Shown: piece by piece, positions 1-9,288 of the stretch
How positions within the stretch are numbered: the first letter of the stretch is position 1
How the letters are laid out: each line of letters starts with the position of its first letter
Position numbers and translations under genes: made by a program
Assembly: GCF_025642155.1 (NCBI RefSeq)
Contig: NZ_CP106798.1
Location: 4,340,001-4,404,000, forward strand
From: Streptomyces sp. HUAS 15-9
GTDB lineage: Bacteria; Actinomycetota; Actinomycetes; Streptomycetales; Streptomycetaceae
Reading direction: 5' to 3'
Length of the DNA stretch: 64,000 bases
The notes under the pieces: generated by a model
Database searches by the model: none
What the model was told of the DNA's origin: nothing
The model's input: the letters and a program-made list of their open reading frames with translations, nothing else

Positions 1-231
1 GAGTCGATCCGCGCAACGGGTCTCAGGCCGATGAACAGGCACGACGTACACCTCTCGGTCGACCGCAAGACCGCGACCCGGGTCGGCGCCCGCCGCGGCC
101 GCCCCGTCGTGCTGGCCGTCGACGCGGGAGCCATGCACCGCGCCGGCCATGTCTTCCACGTCAGCGCGAACGGCGTGTGGCTGACGAAGGCCGTACCGCC
201 CGAGTACCTCCGCTTCTCGGAGCCGCACTGA
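1..231 (+). CDS. kptA: RNA 2'-phosphotransferase, C-terminal part (gene cut by window edge)
   Basis: The reading frame is open from base 1 and ends with TGA at 231, so only the last 76 residues or so are present. Family members (KptA/Tpt1) remove a splice-junction 2'-phosphate from RNA using NAD+, giving ADP-ribose 1'',2''-cyclic phosphate; the bacterial role is not settled. The visible part has family signatures: GLRPMNRHDVHLS, followed by a VLAVDAGAMHRAGHVFH stretch and the ending GVWLT-VPPEYL. The true start lies to the left of the window. I cannot judge operon context upstream. Identification rests on remembered family motifs. Confidence 0.85.
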   Translation, partial: ESIRATGLRPMNRHDVHLSVDRKTATRVGARRGRPVVLAVDAGAMHRAGHVFHVSANGVWLTKAVPPEYLRFSEPH

Positions 232-293
232 GCTTCTCCGAGCCACAGCCGTTCCGAGCCGTACTGCCACCCCCTTCCGGCATGATCAGTGGC

Positions 294-740
294 ATGGACC
301 ACTTGCCGACCACCGAGGCCGCCGTCACCGCGCTCCGTGCGATAGCCGCCGAATACGCGCGCGAGATCGAGGTGACCCACGACATCGGCGCCGACCGGAC
401 CTCGCGCCGCAGCGCGGCGGGCGTCGGCGTCACCACCGACCCGGACGGCTCACTGCCCCACGAGGCGTACGCCGACTTCGGCGGCCTGCCCCGGGTGAGC
501 GTGCGGCTCTTTCCCGAGGACGACGCGCTGATCACCGTCGAGGGCGTCGAGTGCCCCGACGTGCCGCGCGACGACGTGCCCGCCTTCCTCCGCTCGGTCT
601 TCGACGGCCTCGCACACGTCAAGGCCCGCCGCTTCCCGCCGAGCCGGTTCCTGATCGTTCCGCTGCCCGGCGACCGTACGGTCAAGGAGTATGTGCCGAC
701 GCTCGGCCTCACCCCGTGGCTGAGCAGCCGCGTACGGTGA
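294..740 (+). CDS. conserved hypothetical protein
   Basis: A 148-residue acidic, soluble protein with typical Streptomyces codon bias. I do not recognise a named domain. The frame is open back to 177, but the stretch before 282 overlaps the end of kptA and its translation looks non-coding. Starts at 282 (MISGMDHL) and 294 (MDHLPTTE) are both possible and neither has a strong Shine-Dalgarno; 294 is chosen because the predicted protein becomes regular there. The body ([16 protein letters not shown]..., [21 protein letters not shown]) suggests an alpha/beta fold without membrane segments. It lies 62 bp downstream of kptA on the same strand and 42 bp before the LLM oxidoreductase, so co-transcription is possible. 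No function is assigned. Confidence 0.6.
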   Translation: MDHLPTTEAAVTALRAIAAEYAREIEVTHDIGADRTSRRSAAGVGVTTDPDGSLPHEAYADFGGLPRVSVRLFPEDDALITVEGVECPDVPRDDVPAFLRSVFDGLAHVKARRFPPSRFLIVPLPGDRTVKEYVPTLGLTPWLSSRVR

Positions 741-782
741 CCGTTTCGTCCCTGAACGCAGGGTGCCCTTAGTCTCGAACGC

Positions 783-1685
783 ATGAGTCTGCGCCTGAGC
801 ACCGTGATCCTCCCGTACCGCCGCTGGCACGAAGGCGGCCGTTCGGCCTGGACGCGTGCCGAGCAGCTCGGCTTCCACACCGCCTACACCTACGACCACC
901 TGACCTGGCGCGGCTTCCGCGACGGTCCGTGGTTCGGCGCGATCCCGACGCTGACCGCCGCCGCGGCCGCCACCGACCACCTCCGCCTGGGCACGCTGGT
1001 GACCTCGCCGAACTTCCGGCACCCGGTGACCCTCGCCAAGGAGCTGATCTCGCTCGACGACATCTCCGGCGGCCGGATCACGCTGGGCATCGGCGCGGGC
1101 GGCACCGGCTTCGACGCCACGGCGCTCGGCCAGGACCTGTGGAGTCCGCGCGAGCGCGCGGACCGCCTCGCCGAGTTCGTGCCGCTGCTGGACCGGCTGC
1201 TCACCGAGGACTCGGTGTCGTACGAGGGCGACTTCTACTCGGCGCACGAGGCGCACAACATCCCGGGCTGCGTGCAGCGCCCCCGGCTGCCCTTCGCGGT
1301 GGCCGCCACCGGCCCGCGCGGGCTGAAGCTCGCCGCGCGGTACGGGCAGGCGTGGGTGACCACCGGCGACCCGAAGCTGTACGAGAGCGGCACGCCGAAG
1401 GAGTCGGTCCGGGCGCTGCGCGGGCAGACCGAGAAGCTGGCCGACGCCTGCGCCGCGCTGGGGCGGAACGTGGCCGGCCTCGACAAGATCCTGCTCACCG
1501 GCTTCACCCCGGACCGGACCCGGCCACTGGAGTCCCTGGACGCGTTCGTGGACTTCGCGGGCCGGCACCGGGAGCTGGGCTTCACCGAGATCGTGCTCCA
1601 CTGGCCCATCCCCGACACGGACTTCGCCGTGGACCAGAAGGTCTTCGAGCAGATCGCCATGGAGGCCCCGGCACAACTGGACTGA
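783..1685 (+). CDS. LLM-class (luciferase-like) F420-dependent oxidoreductase
   Basis: A 300-residue protein covering a full bacterial luciferase-like monooxygenase domain (TIM barrel). Recognisable parts are the N-terminal [11 protein letters not shown], the [24 protein letters not shown] strand-helix unit, [17 protein letters not shown] (the most conserved LLM block) and the C-terminal [12 protein letters not shown]. In actinobacteria such proteins mostly use reduced cofactor F420 rather than FMNH2; the substrate cannot be read from sequence. The ATG at 783 is the natural start. Neighbours on both sides are on the same strand but functionally unrelated. Family confident, cofactor inferred, substrate unknown. 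Confidence 0.8.
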   Translation: MSLRLSTVILPYRRWHEGGRSAWTRAEQLGFHTAYTYDHLTWRGFRDGPWFGAIPTLTAAAAATDHLRLGTLVTSPNFRHPVTLAKELISLDDISGGRITLGIGAGGTGFDATALGQDLWSPRERADRLAEFVPLLDRLLTEDSVSYEGDFYSAHEAHNIPGCVQRPRLPFAVAATGPRGLKLAARYGQAWVTTGDPKLYESGTPKESVRALRGQTEKLADACAALGRNVAGLDKILLTGFTPDRTRPLESLDAFVDFAGRHRELGFTEIVLHWPIPDTDFAVDQKVFEQIAMEAPAQLD

Positions 1686-1792
1686 CCCGGCCCGGTGCCA
1701 CCCGGCCACATCGCCGTCGGCTACACGTCATCTGTGTCTCATCTGTGCGGGCTCTCGCACGGCCGTGCTGGCATATGCGCGAGAATGACCCG

Positions 1793-2701
1793 GTGACCTC
1801 AGCCACCGGAACGCCCGAGACCCCGGCCTCCCCCAAGCTCTCGACCGCGCTCGAGCAGGGCGGCAGTCCCGTCGTCCCGCCGCGGCTGATCGCCACCGAC
1901 CTCGACGGCACCCTGCTGCGTGACGACAAGTCGGTGTCCCCGCGCACGGTCGCCGCGCTGGCCGCCGCCGAGGAGGCGGGCATCGAGGTCTTCTTCGTGA
2001 CCGGCCGCCCGGCCCGCTGGATGGACGTGGTCAGCGACCACGTCCACGGCCATGGCCTGGCGATCTGCGGCAACGGCGCCGCCGTCGTCGACCTGCACGG
2101 CGGCCCCGGCACTCACCGGTTCGTGAAGGTGCGCGAACTGGCCCGGGAGAACGCCCTCGACGCCGTACGACTGCTGCGCGACGCGGCGCCGGGCACGGTG
2201 TACGCGGTCGAGCAGACGTACGGCTTCCACCAGGAACCGGCCTATCCGAAGCTGCACATGGAGATACCGGACAACCTCGCGCCTGCCGAGGAACTGCTGG
2301 CGTCCGACGGTCCGGGTGCCGCCGAACCGGTGATCAAGATCCTCGCCTATCACCCGGATCTCGACCCCGACGCGTTCCTCACCCTCGCCCGCCTCGCCGT
2401 CGGCGACCGTGCCAACGTGACCCGCTCCAGCCCCAGCGCGCTGCTGGAGATCAGCGGCCCCGGCGTCTCCAAGGCCAGCACCCTCGCCCTGTGCTGCGCC
2501 GAGCGCGGTATCTCGCACGAGGAGGTCGTCGCCTTCGGGGACATGCCCAACGACGTGGAGATGCTGACCTGGGCCGGTCAGTCGTACGCGATGGGCAACG
2601 CCCACCCGGACGTGCTCGCCGCGGCGTCGGGGCGGACGGTCGCCAACAACGAGGACGGGGTGGCCGTCGTCATCGAGCAGTTGCTGACGGCCCGGGCGTA
2701 G
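1793..2701 (+). CDS. HAD superfamily (Cof-type, subclass IIB) phosphatase
   Basis: About 302 residues. Motif I is ATDLDGTLLRDD, with Asp nucleophile and general acid; motif II is VFFVTGR; the C-terminal motif IV is VAFGDMPNDVEML (GDxxND), which binds Mg2+. These define a HAD hydrolase with a IIB cap, typically acting on sugar phosphates, phosphoglycolate-like or nucleotide-type monophosphates. The substrate is unknown. The start is uncertain: GTG 1793 (VTSATGTPETP) or ATG 1775; neither has a strong ribosome site. The larger open frame back to 929 is the shadow of the LLM gene. It converges on cydDC, whose stop is 45 bp away. Confidence 0.75.
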   Translation: MTSATGTPETPASPKLSTALEQGGSPVVPPRLIATDLDGTLLRDDKSVSPRTVAALAAAEEAGIEVFFVTGRPARWMDVVSDHVHGHGLAICGNGAAVVDLHGGPGTHRFVKVRELARENALDAVRLLRDAAPGTVYAVEQTYGFHQEPAYPKLHMEIPDNLAPAEELLASDGPGAAEPVIKILAYHPDLDPDAFLTLARLAVGDRANVTRSSPSALLEISGPGVSKASTLALCCAERGISHEEVVAFGDMPNDVEMLTWAGQSYAMGNAHPDVLAAASGRTVANNEDGVAVVIEQLLTARA

Positions 2702-2746
2702 CCCCATCGGGTGCCGCGGACGGGTCCGCCCGTACGACGGGCCGCG

Positions 2747-5700
2747 TCAGCGCACTCCAGCCGGCAGCTCCGCCTCGGCCTCCCGCTCCACCATGGTGCG
2801 CAACGGCCCGTCCATGGCAGCCAGTTCGGCGTACGGTCCGTGCTGCACCACGTGTCCCTCGTCCAGCACGATCACGTCGTCCACCGCGTCGAGTCCGGCG
2901 AGACGGTGGGTGATGAGCAGCGTCGTACGGCCTTCGGTGGCGGCCAGCAGATCGGCGGTGAGCGCGTCGGCGGTGGGCAGATCCAGGTGCTCGGCGGGCT
3001 CGTCGAGCACGAGGACCGGGAAGTCGGCGAGCAGCGCTCGGGCGAGCGCCAGCCGCTGCCGCTGTCCGCCGGACAGCCGCGCGCCGTGCTCGCCGACGAG
3101 CGTGTCGAGTCCGTCGGGCAGTCCGTCCGCCCAGTCGAGCAGCCGGGCCCGTGCCAGCGCGTCCCGCAGTTCCGCCTCGGTCGCGTCCTTCTTCGCGAGC
3201 AGCAGGTTCTCGCGCACGGAGCTGTCGAAGAGGTGCGCGTCCTGGGCACACAGCCCTACGAGCCGCCGTACGTCGTCGCCGTCCAGGGCGTGCGCGTCCA
3301 CGCCGGCCAGCGTGTAGGAGCCCGCGCTCGGGTCGAGGAATCGCAGCAGCACCTGGGCGAGGGTCGTCTTGCCGGACCCGGACGGCCCGACCACGGCGAC
3401 CCGGCGCCCTTCCTCCAGTGTCAGATCGAGCCCGGTGAGCGCCTCCCGGTGCTGCCCGGAGTACCGGGCGGCCAGCCCCTTCACCACGACCGGGAACGGT
3501 GACGCGGGCGCCTGGCGCGGCCGCTCCGGCTCCCATACGGGCTCGGGGGCGTCCAGGATCTCGTACACACGCTCCGCGCTCCGGCGCACCCGCTGCCGGT
3601 AGCGCACGGCGACCGGCAGCCCGAGCACGGCCTCGAAGGCGGCCAGCGGGATGAGGACGACCACGGCCATCGCCACCCCGTCCAGCCGGCCCGCGGCGAC
3701 GGCCTGGGCGCCCAGCAGGGCGGTGACCGCCACGGTCAGGCCGGAGATCAGCGCGGTGAGTCCATCGCCGAGCGCGGTGGCGGTGGCGGCGCGCGAGGCG
3801 ATCCGAGTGAGGGTGCCGTCGGCCCGCCGGGCCGCGTCGGTGCGGGCGGGCAGCGCGCCGGCGACCGTCAGTTCGGCGGTGCCGGTGAGCAGGTCGGTCA
3901 CTCGCGTCGCGAGGTCTCCGCGGGCGGGCGCCAGCCGTCGCTCGGCGCGCCGCGCCACGGCGCCGGTCAGCAGCGGTACGCCGATCCCGGCCGCGAGCAG
4001 TCCCGCGGCGAGCGCGGCTCCGGCCCCGGGCAGAAGCCAGGCGGTGAAGGCCACGGATCCGGCGGACACCGCCGTCGCGACCCCCGCGGGCAGCAGCCAG
4101 CGCAGCCAGTAGTCCTGCAGCGCGTCCACGTCGGCGACGAGCCGGGACAGCAGGTCGCCCCTGCGGGCGGTACGGAGCCCGGCGGGGGCCAGCCGCTCCA
4201 GCCGCCGGTACACGGCGACCCGGGTGTCGGCCAGCATCCGCAGTACGGCGTCGTGCGACACCAGCCGCTCCGCGTACCGGAACACGGCCCGCCCGATTCC
4301 GAAGGCCCGCGTCGCCGTCACGGCCACCATCAGATACAGCACGGGCGGCTGTTGCGAGGCACGCGAGATGAGCCACCCGGAGGTGGCCATCAGTCCGACG
4401 GCACAGCCGAGCGCCAGGCTCCCCAGCAGCAGCGCGAGGGCGAGGCGTCCACGCCGGGGGCCGGCGAGATCGCGGACACGGGCGAGGAGTTGCCCCTTGG
4501 ACCTCGTGAGGCCCGCTTCGGGCCCGTCCTCGGCAACACCCTCGGCCGGCACCGCCCCGACGGAGCGCACGTCCCGGGACCCGGCAACGGCGGAAGCGGG
4601 AGAGGCGGGGGCCACGGTGGCGGAGGGCTCGGCTGCCTCCAGCCGCACCACGCGGTCGGCGACGCCGAGCAACGCCGGCCGGTGCACGACCAGCAGGGCG
4701 GTCCGCCCCACCGCCAGCCGCCGCACCGCCGTCACGACCTCGGCCTCGGTCGCCCCGTCGAGCGCGGCCGTCGGCTCGTCCAGCAGCAGTACGGGCCGGT
4801 CGGCGAGGAACGCCCGGGCCAGCGCGAGCCGTTGCCGCTGCCCGGCGGAGAGCCCGGCCCCGTCCTCGCCGAGCACGGTCCCGGCCCCCTGGGGCAACGC
4901 GTCCACGAACTCCAGGGCCCCCGCGTCACGCAGCGCCCGGCGCACGGCGTCGTCGTCCGCGTCGGGACGCGCCAGCCGTACGTTCTCCGTGATCGTCCCG
5001 GCGTACAGATGCGGCCGCTGCGGCACCCAGGCGATGCGCGAGCGCCACCGCTCCAGGTCGATGTCGGCCAGATCGGCTCCCCCGATCCGCACCCGGCCCT
5101 CACTGGGCCGTACGAATCCGAGCAGGACGTTCAGCAGCGTCGACTTGCCCGCACCGCTCGGCCCGACCAGGGCGACGGTCTCTCCGGGTTCGACGGCGAA
5201 GGAGACGTCCGTGACGGCATCCGTGGACCGCCCGGGATACCGGACCGTCACGCCTTCGAAGGCGAGGGTCCCCCAGGGCACCGACCCGGTCCCGGACTCG
5301 GGTACCGGCGTCTCCAGTACGGCGAAGATCTCCTCGGCGGCGGCAAGTCCCTCCGCCGCCGCGTGGTACTGCGCTCCCACCTGGCGCAGCGGCAGATAGG
5401 CCTCGGGCGCCAGCACCAGGATGAGCAGTCCGATGTACAGGTCCATGTCGCCATGGACGAGCCGCATACCGATCGTCACCGCGACCAGCGCGACCGACAG
5501 CGTCGCGAGCAACTCCAGTGCGAAGGAGGAGAGGAAGGCGATCCGCAGGGTCCGCATGGTCGCCTGGCGGTACTCACCGGTGATTCGGCGGATGGAGTCG
5601 GCCTGCGCCTTGGCACGCCCGAACACCTTCAGGGTGGGCAGCCCCGCGACGACGTCCAGGAAGTGCCCCGAGAGCCGGGACAGCAGCCGCCACTGACGGT

Positions 5701-6268
5701 CCATCCGGGACTGAGTGGCCCAGCCGATCAGCACCATGAACAGAGGGATGAGCGGAAGGGTGCCGACGATGATCGCCGCCGACATCCAGTCCTCGGTGAC
5801 GATCCGCGCGAGCACCGCGGCCGGTACGACCACCGCGAGCCCCAACTGCGGCAGATAGCGCGAGAAGTAGTCGTCGAGGGCATCGACACCACGCGTGGCG
5901 AGGGTGACCAGCGAACCGGTCCGCTGTCCGCTCAGCCACCCGGGGCCCAGTGCCGCGGCGCGCGCCAGGAGGCGTCCGCGCAGCTCGGACTTGACGGCCG
6001 CACTCGCCCGGTGCGCGGCAAGCTCGGTGAGCCAGGAGACCAGCGCACGGCCAGCGGCGACGGCCACCAACAACACCAGGGGGGTGCGTAGTTCACTCGC
6101 CGACTGGCCGTGCTGGAAGGCGCCGACCACCACTTCGGCGATGAGCATGGCCTGGGCGATGACGAGTCCGGCGCCGAGGGCACCCAGGGCGACGACCGCC
6201 ACCAGGAAGAGTCGCGTGGCGCGGGCGTAGCGCAGCAGACGCGGATCGATCGGTTTCACGTGAAACAT
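2747..6268 (-). CDS. cydDC: fused CydD-CydC ABC transporter for cytochrome bd assembly
   Basis: A 1173-residue fusion of two complete ABC exporters (each membrane domain plus nucleotide-binding domain), the arrangement usual in actinobacteria. In E. coli CydDC exports cysteine/glutathione-type reductants and is needed for heme incorporation into cytochrome bd. The first half has Walker A GPSGAGKST near residue 369 and signature LSAGQRQ near 474; the second has GPSGSGKTT near 960 and LSGGQRQ near 1063. Linker residues of about 555-600 are low-complexity. The start codon ATG begins inside a parS site, so the protein starts MFHVKP. Third gene of cydA-cydB-cydDC, 63 bp after cydB; that gap holds the rest of the first parS site and a second complete one. 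Confidence 0.92.
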   Translation of the reverse strand: MFHVKPIDPRLLRYARATRLFLVAVVALGALGAGLVIAQAMLIAEVVVGAFQHGQSASELRTPLVLLVAVAAGRALVSWLTELAAHRASAAVKSELRGRLLARAAALGPGWLSGQRTGSLVTLATRGVDALDDYFSRYLPQLGLAVVVPAAVLARIVTEDWMSAAIIVGTLPLIPLFMVLIGWATQSRMDRQWRLLSRLSGHFLDVVAGLPTLKVFGRAKAQADSIRRITGEYRQATMRTLRIAFLSSFALELLATLSVALVAVTIGMRLVHGDMDLYIGLLILVLAPEAYLPLRQVGAQYHAAAEGLAAAEEIFAVLETPVPESGTGSVPWGTLAFEGVTVRYPGRSTDAVTDVSFAVEPGETVALVGPSGAGKSTLLNVLLGFVRPSEGRVRIGGADLADIDLERWRSRIAWVPQRPHLYAGTITENVRLARPDADDDAVRRALRDAGALEFVDALPQGAGTVLGEDGAGLSAGQRQRLALARAFLADRPVLLLDEPTAALDGATEAEVVTAVRRLAVGRTALLVVHRPALLGVADRVVRLEAAEPSATVAPASPASAVAGSRDVRSVGAVPAEGVAEDGPEAGLTRSKGQLLARVRDLAGPRRGRLALALLLGSLALGCAVGLMATSGWLISRASQQPPVLYLMVAVTATRAFGIGRAVFRYAERLVSHDAVLRMLADTRVAVYRRLERLAPAGLRTARRGDLLSRLVADVDALQDYWLRWLLPAGVATAVSAGSVAFTAWLLPGAGAALAAGLLAAGIGVPLLTGAVARRAERRLAPARGDLATRVTDLLTGTAELTVAGALPARTDAARRADGTLTRIASRAATATALGDGLTALISGLTVAVTALLGAQAVAAGRLDGVAMAVVVLIPLAAFEAVLGLPVAVRYRQRVRRSAERVYEILDAPEPVWEPERPRQAPASPFPVVVKGLAARYSGQHREALTGLDLTLEEGRRVAVVGPSGSGKTTLAQVLLRFLDPSAGSYTLAGVDAHALDGDDVRRLVGLCAQDAHLFDSSVRENLLLAKKDATEAELRDALARARLLDWADGLPDGLDTLVGEHGARLSGGQRQRLALARALLADFPVLVLDEPAEHLDLPTADALTADLLAATEGRTTLLITHRLAGLDAVDDVIVLDEGHVVQHGPYAELAAMDGPLRTMVEREAEAELPAGVR
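6253..6266. other. parS site, perfect GTTTCACGTGAAAC
   Basis: Exact match to the Streptomyces ParB-binding 14-mer. It overlaps the cydDC start codon, so the protein begins MFHVKP. The next perfect parS is 38 bp away centre to centre. Confidence 0.95.
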
Positions 6269-6290
6269 GCCCTTCGGTCCGAGGAGGGGT

Positions 6291-6304
6291 GTTTCACGTG
6301 AAAC
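6291..6304. other. parS site, perfect GTTTCACGTGAAAC
   Basis: Exact ParB-binding 14-mer in the cydB-cydDC gap. It forms a close pair with the site at 6253-6266, a possible nucleation point for ParB spreading. Confidence 0.95.
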
Positions 6305-6331
6305 ATGGTGAACACCCCTCCTGCCGCAGAC

Positions 6332-7336
6332 TCAGTGCGCGGGTTCGGCTATGTGCTGTGTGCCGATCCGCTTGCGAAACACCCAGTACGTCCAGCCCTG
6401 GTAGAGCAGCACGATCGGCGTGGCGATCCCTGCGCACCAGGTCATGATCTTCAAGGTGTACGGACTCGACGAGGCATTGGTGACCGTGAGGCTCCAGTCA
6501 CCGTTGAGCGAGGACGGCATGACGTTCGGGAAGAGCGACAGGAAGAGCATCGCCACGGCGGCCACGATCGTGACGCCGGACAGGGCGAACGACCATCCCT
6601 CACGGCCGGCCTGGTTGGCCACCAGGGCGGCGACCAGTGCGACGACCGCCACGATCATGGCCGCCAGGCTCTTGCCGTCACCGCTGTCGATCTGCGTCCA
6701 CAGCAGGAAGAACACTGCCAGCACGGCCGTGACGAGACCGACCCTCAGCGCGAGCTTCCGCGCCCGCTCCCGGATGTCCCCGACCGTCTTGAGCGCGGTG
6801 AACACCGCGCCGTGGAAGGTGAACAGCGTCAGCGTCACCAGGCCGCCGAGAAGCGCGTACGGGTTCAGCAGGTCCCACACGCTACCGACGTACTCGGCGT
6901 GCTCGTCGATCTTCACACCCCGCACGATGTTGCCGAAGGCCACACCCCACAGGAGGGCGGGGATCAGCGAGCTCCAGAAGATCGCGGTCTCCCAGTTGCG
7001 CTGCCAGTTCTCCTCGGGCCGCTTCGCCCGGTACTCGAAGGCGACACCCCGGACGATCAGGCTGACCAGGATGACCAGCAGCGGCAGATAGAAGCCGGAG
7101 AAGAGAGTGGCGTACCACTCGGGGAAGGCGGCGAAGGTCGCGCCACCTGCCGTGAGCAGCCACACCTCGTTACCGTCCCAGACAGGGCCGATGGTATTGA
7201 TCAACACCCGCTTCTCGGCCCGGTTCCGGGCGAGAAGCTTGGTGAGGATGCCGACCCCGAAGTCAAAACCCTCCAGGAAGAAGTAGCCGATCCACAGGAC
7301 GGCGATCAGGACGAACCAGACGTCGTGAAGTTCCAT
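6332..7336 (-). CDS. cydB: cytochrome bd ubiquinol/menaquinol oxidase subunit II
   Basis: A 334-residue polytopic membrane protein. The N-terminus MELHDVWFVLIAVLWIGYFFLEGFDFGVG is the conserved CydB opening, and GPVWDGNEVWLL follows near residue 50. CydB partners CydA in the high-affinity terminal oxidase that reduces O2 to water under low oxygen and does not pump protons. The start has a GGGAG ribosome site 7-8 bases upstream and lies 18 bp after the cydA stop, so the two are co-transcribed. Downstream, two perfect parS sites separate or overlap the start of cydDC. Regulation is most likely by Rex at the operator upstream of cydA. Confidence 0.95.
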   Translation of the reverse strand: MELHDVWFVLIAVLWIGYFFLEGFDFGVGILTKLLARNRAEKRVLINTIGPVWDGNEVWLLTAGGATFAAFPEWYATLFSGFYLPLLVILVSLIVRGVAFEYRAKRPEENWQRNWETAIFWSSLIPALLWGVAFGNIVRGVKIDEHAEYVGSVWDLLNPYALLGGLVTLTLFTFHGAVFTALKTVGDIRERARKLALRVGLVTAVLAVFFLLWTQIDSGDGKSLAAMIVAVVALVAALVANQAGREGWSFALSGVTIVAAVAMLFLSLFPNVMPSSLNGDWSLTVTNASSSPYTLKIMTWCAGIATPIVLLYQGWTYWVFRKRIGTQHIAEPAH

Positions 7337-7354
7337 GACTGCAGCTCCCTCGGC

Positions 7355-8863
7355 CTAGTACGAGAAGGCCATCGGCTTGTCGGCGTCACGGACATCGCCG
7401 CCGATCTTCGTGGGCGGGTTGAGGTCGGCCTCGGTGAGCTCGGGCGGGCCGGCCTTGACGTACTTCACCAGCAGCTTGACCTCGACCACGGCGAGGATCG
7501 CGTACAGCAGGGTGAGGACGGTCATCGAGGTGAGGACCTCGGCCTGGGAGACGCCGGGGGAGACCGCGTGGCGGGTCTGCAGGACGCCGTAGACGACCCA
7601 GGGCTGACGGCCCATCTCGGTGAAGATCCAGCCCCAGGAGTTGGCGATCAGCGGGAAGGCCAGGGTCCAGATCGCGATGCGCCAGGACCAGGTGGTGAGC
7701 TTCGGGCCGAGGGCCTTGTTCTTGAACAGGACCAGATGCGGCACTTCGTCTTCGCTCACCCGCAGGTGCTGCGGCAGCATGAACTTCTTCCGGGTCAGCC
7801 AGAGTCCGGCCAGACCGATGGCGAAGGACGCCATGCCGAAGCCGATCATCCAGCGGAAGGACCAGAAGGTGACGGGGATGTTCGGCCGGTAGTCACCGGG
7901 TCCGAACTTCTGCTGCTCGGACTTGTTGACATCGTTGATGCCGGGCACAAAGGAGCTGAAGTCGTCGTTCGCGAGGAAGGACAGCACGCCCGGCACCTCT
8001 ATCGCGACGGTGTTGTGGCCCTTCTCCACATCGCCGTACGCGAAGATCGAGAACGGTGCCGAGTCCTGACCGTCCCACAGCGCCTCGGCGGCGGCCATCT
8101 TCATCGGCTGCTGCCTGAACATGACCTTGCCGAGGGTGTCACCGCTGACCGCGGTGAGCAGACCGGCGATGACCACGGTGATCAGACCGAGCCGCAGCGA
8201 GGTCTTCATCTCCGTGATGTGCTTCTTGCGGGACAGGTGGTAGGCGGCGATGCCGACCATGAAGGCGCCGCCGGTCAGGAAGGCCGCGGAGAGCGTGTGG
8301 AAGGCCTGGGCCAGCGCGGTGTTCTGGGTCAGGACGTGCCAGAAGTCGGTGAGCTCGGCACGCCCCTTCGCCTTGTTGATCCGGTAACCGACGGGGTGCT
8401 GCATCCATGAGTTGGCCGCGAGGATGAAGTACGCCGACAGGAACGTGCCGATCGAGACCATCCAGATGCAGGCCAGGTGGATCTTCTTGGGCAACTTGTC
8501 CCAGCCGAAGATCCACAGACCTATGAAGGTGGACTCGAAGAAGAAGGCGATCAGGGCCTCGAAGGCCAGCGGTGCGCCGAAGATGTCACCGACGAAGCGT
8601 GAGTAGTCGGACCAGTTCATGCCGAACTGGAACTCCTGCACGATGCCGGTGACGACGCCCATCGCGATGTTGATCAGGAAGAGCTTGCCCCAGAACTTGG
8701 TCGCTCTGAGGTACTTCTCCTTTTCTGTGCGTACCCACGCCGTCTGCAGGCCGGCCGTGAGGGCCGCCAGCGAGATCGTCAAGGGCACGAACAGGAAGTG
8801 GTAGACGGTGGTGATGCCGAACTGCCAGCGCGCCAGTGTCTCCGGCGCCAAAGCCAAGTCCAC
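7355..8863 (-). CDS. cydA: cytochrome bd oxidase subunit I
   Basis: A 502-residue membrane protein with the heme-bearing features of CydA: an early His in ITTVYHF that matches the b595-ligand position, GIVQEFQFGMNWSDYSRFVGD, and the GRQPW signature (TEMGRQPWVVYG). The quinol-binding loop is the short, actinobacterial type. The GTG start at 8863 is preceded by AAGGAG at 9 bases; a longer frame to 8893 begins with TTG and would read through this ribosome site, so it was rejected. First gene of the cydA-cydB-cydDC operon. A perfect Rex operator lies 84-99 bp upstream of the start. Confidence 0.95.
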   Translation of the reverse strand: MDLALAPETLARWQFGITTVYHFLFVPLTISLAALTAGLQTAWVRTEKEKYLRATKFWGKLFLINIAMGVVTGIVQEFQFGMNWSDYSRFVGDIFGAPLAFEALIAFFFESTFIGLWIFGWDKLPKKIHLACIWMVSIGTFLSAYFILAANSWMQHPVGYRINKAKGRAELTDFWHVLTQNTALAQAFHTLSAAFLTGGAFMVGIAAYHLSRKKHITEMKTSLRLGLITVVIAGLLTAVSGDTLGKVMFRQQPMKMAAAEALWDGQDSAPFSIFAYGDVEKGHNTVAIEVPGVLSFLANDDFSSFVPGINDVNKSEQQKFGPGDYRPNIPVTFWSFRWMIGFGMASFAIGLAGLWLTRKKFMLPQHLRVSEDEVPHLVLFKNKALGPKLTTWSWRIAIWTLAFPLIANSWGWIFTEMGRQPWVVYGVLQTRHAVSPGVSQAEVLTSMTVLTLLYAILAVVEVKLLVKYVKAGPPELTEADLNPPTKIGGDVRDADKPMAFSY

Positions 8864-8946
8864 GTCGACAGTCTCCTTACATGCCGTGCTCAAGCGGCAG
8901 TTTGCCCCTTATGTCACACACATCAGCGGAGCAACCGGGACACGCT

Positions 8947-8962
8947 TGTGAACGCGTTCACA
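8947..8962. promoter_or_regulatory. Rex operator (redox sensor) upstream of cydA
   Basis: The sequence TGTGAACGCGTTCACA is a perfect 16-bp palindrome and matches the known Streptomyces Rex operator. Rex binds when the NADH/NAD+ ratio is low and releases when NADH rises, so the cyd operon would be induced under oxygen limitation. An outer inverted repeat (CTTGTGAA at 8945-8952 with TTCACAAG at 8963-8970) partly overlaps it, giving a third half-site. Confidence 0.9.
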
Positions 8963-9128
8963 TTCACAAGCAATTATGACGCATGGCCGTTCGACGTTGG
9001 AGGGGTGGGGGGTCCCTAAGCACAATCAGACGGATGCGGGCCGAAAAGGACCGGTGGGCCCATGGCACACAGGGGCTTCCCCTGTCGCTTCAATGGAATG
9101 TTGAATCCGGCGCATGCCGGGCGGCTCC

Positions 9129-9142
9129 GTTCCACGTGAAAC
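9129..9142. other. parS-like site, one mismatch
   Basis: GTTCCACGTGAAAC, differing from the consensus at position 4 only. Intergenic, between cydA and the aminotransferase gene. Probably a weaker ParB site. Confidence 0.6.
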
Positions 9143-9228
9143 GGACGCCCACCAGGGCATCGCACCCGGCACCGTCGCCTCTGGACGCAGGGCGACGTCC
9201 TCGCCCTCCCCTACGGCACCACGCCGAG

Positions 9229-9258
9229 CTCGCGAGGCGACGAATGCCGCCTCGCGAG
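9229..9258 (-). terminator. intrinsic terminator of the aminotransferase gene
   Basis: A perfect 11-bp inverted repeat (9229-9239 with 9248-9258) and an 8-nt loop, starting 31 bp after the stop codon on the minus strand. As usual in Streptomyces there is no long T-tract. Confidence 0.65.
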
Positions 9259-9288
9259 TTCGTGGACGAGCAGAGCGGTAGGGCTTCC

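Larger units (their letters stand above)
8864..9288. other. intergenic region between cydA and hisC-like gene
   Basis: 425 bp without a credible gene. It holds the cydA promoter region with the Rex operator (8947-8962), a parS-like site (9129-9142) and the terminator of the aminotransferase gene (9229-9258). Weak open frames here do not show Streptomyces codon bias. Confidence 0.6.

Noticed and set aside
8864..8893. Longer cydA beginning at 8893
   Set aside because: It would start with TTG and run through the AAGGAG ribosome site of the GTG at 8863.
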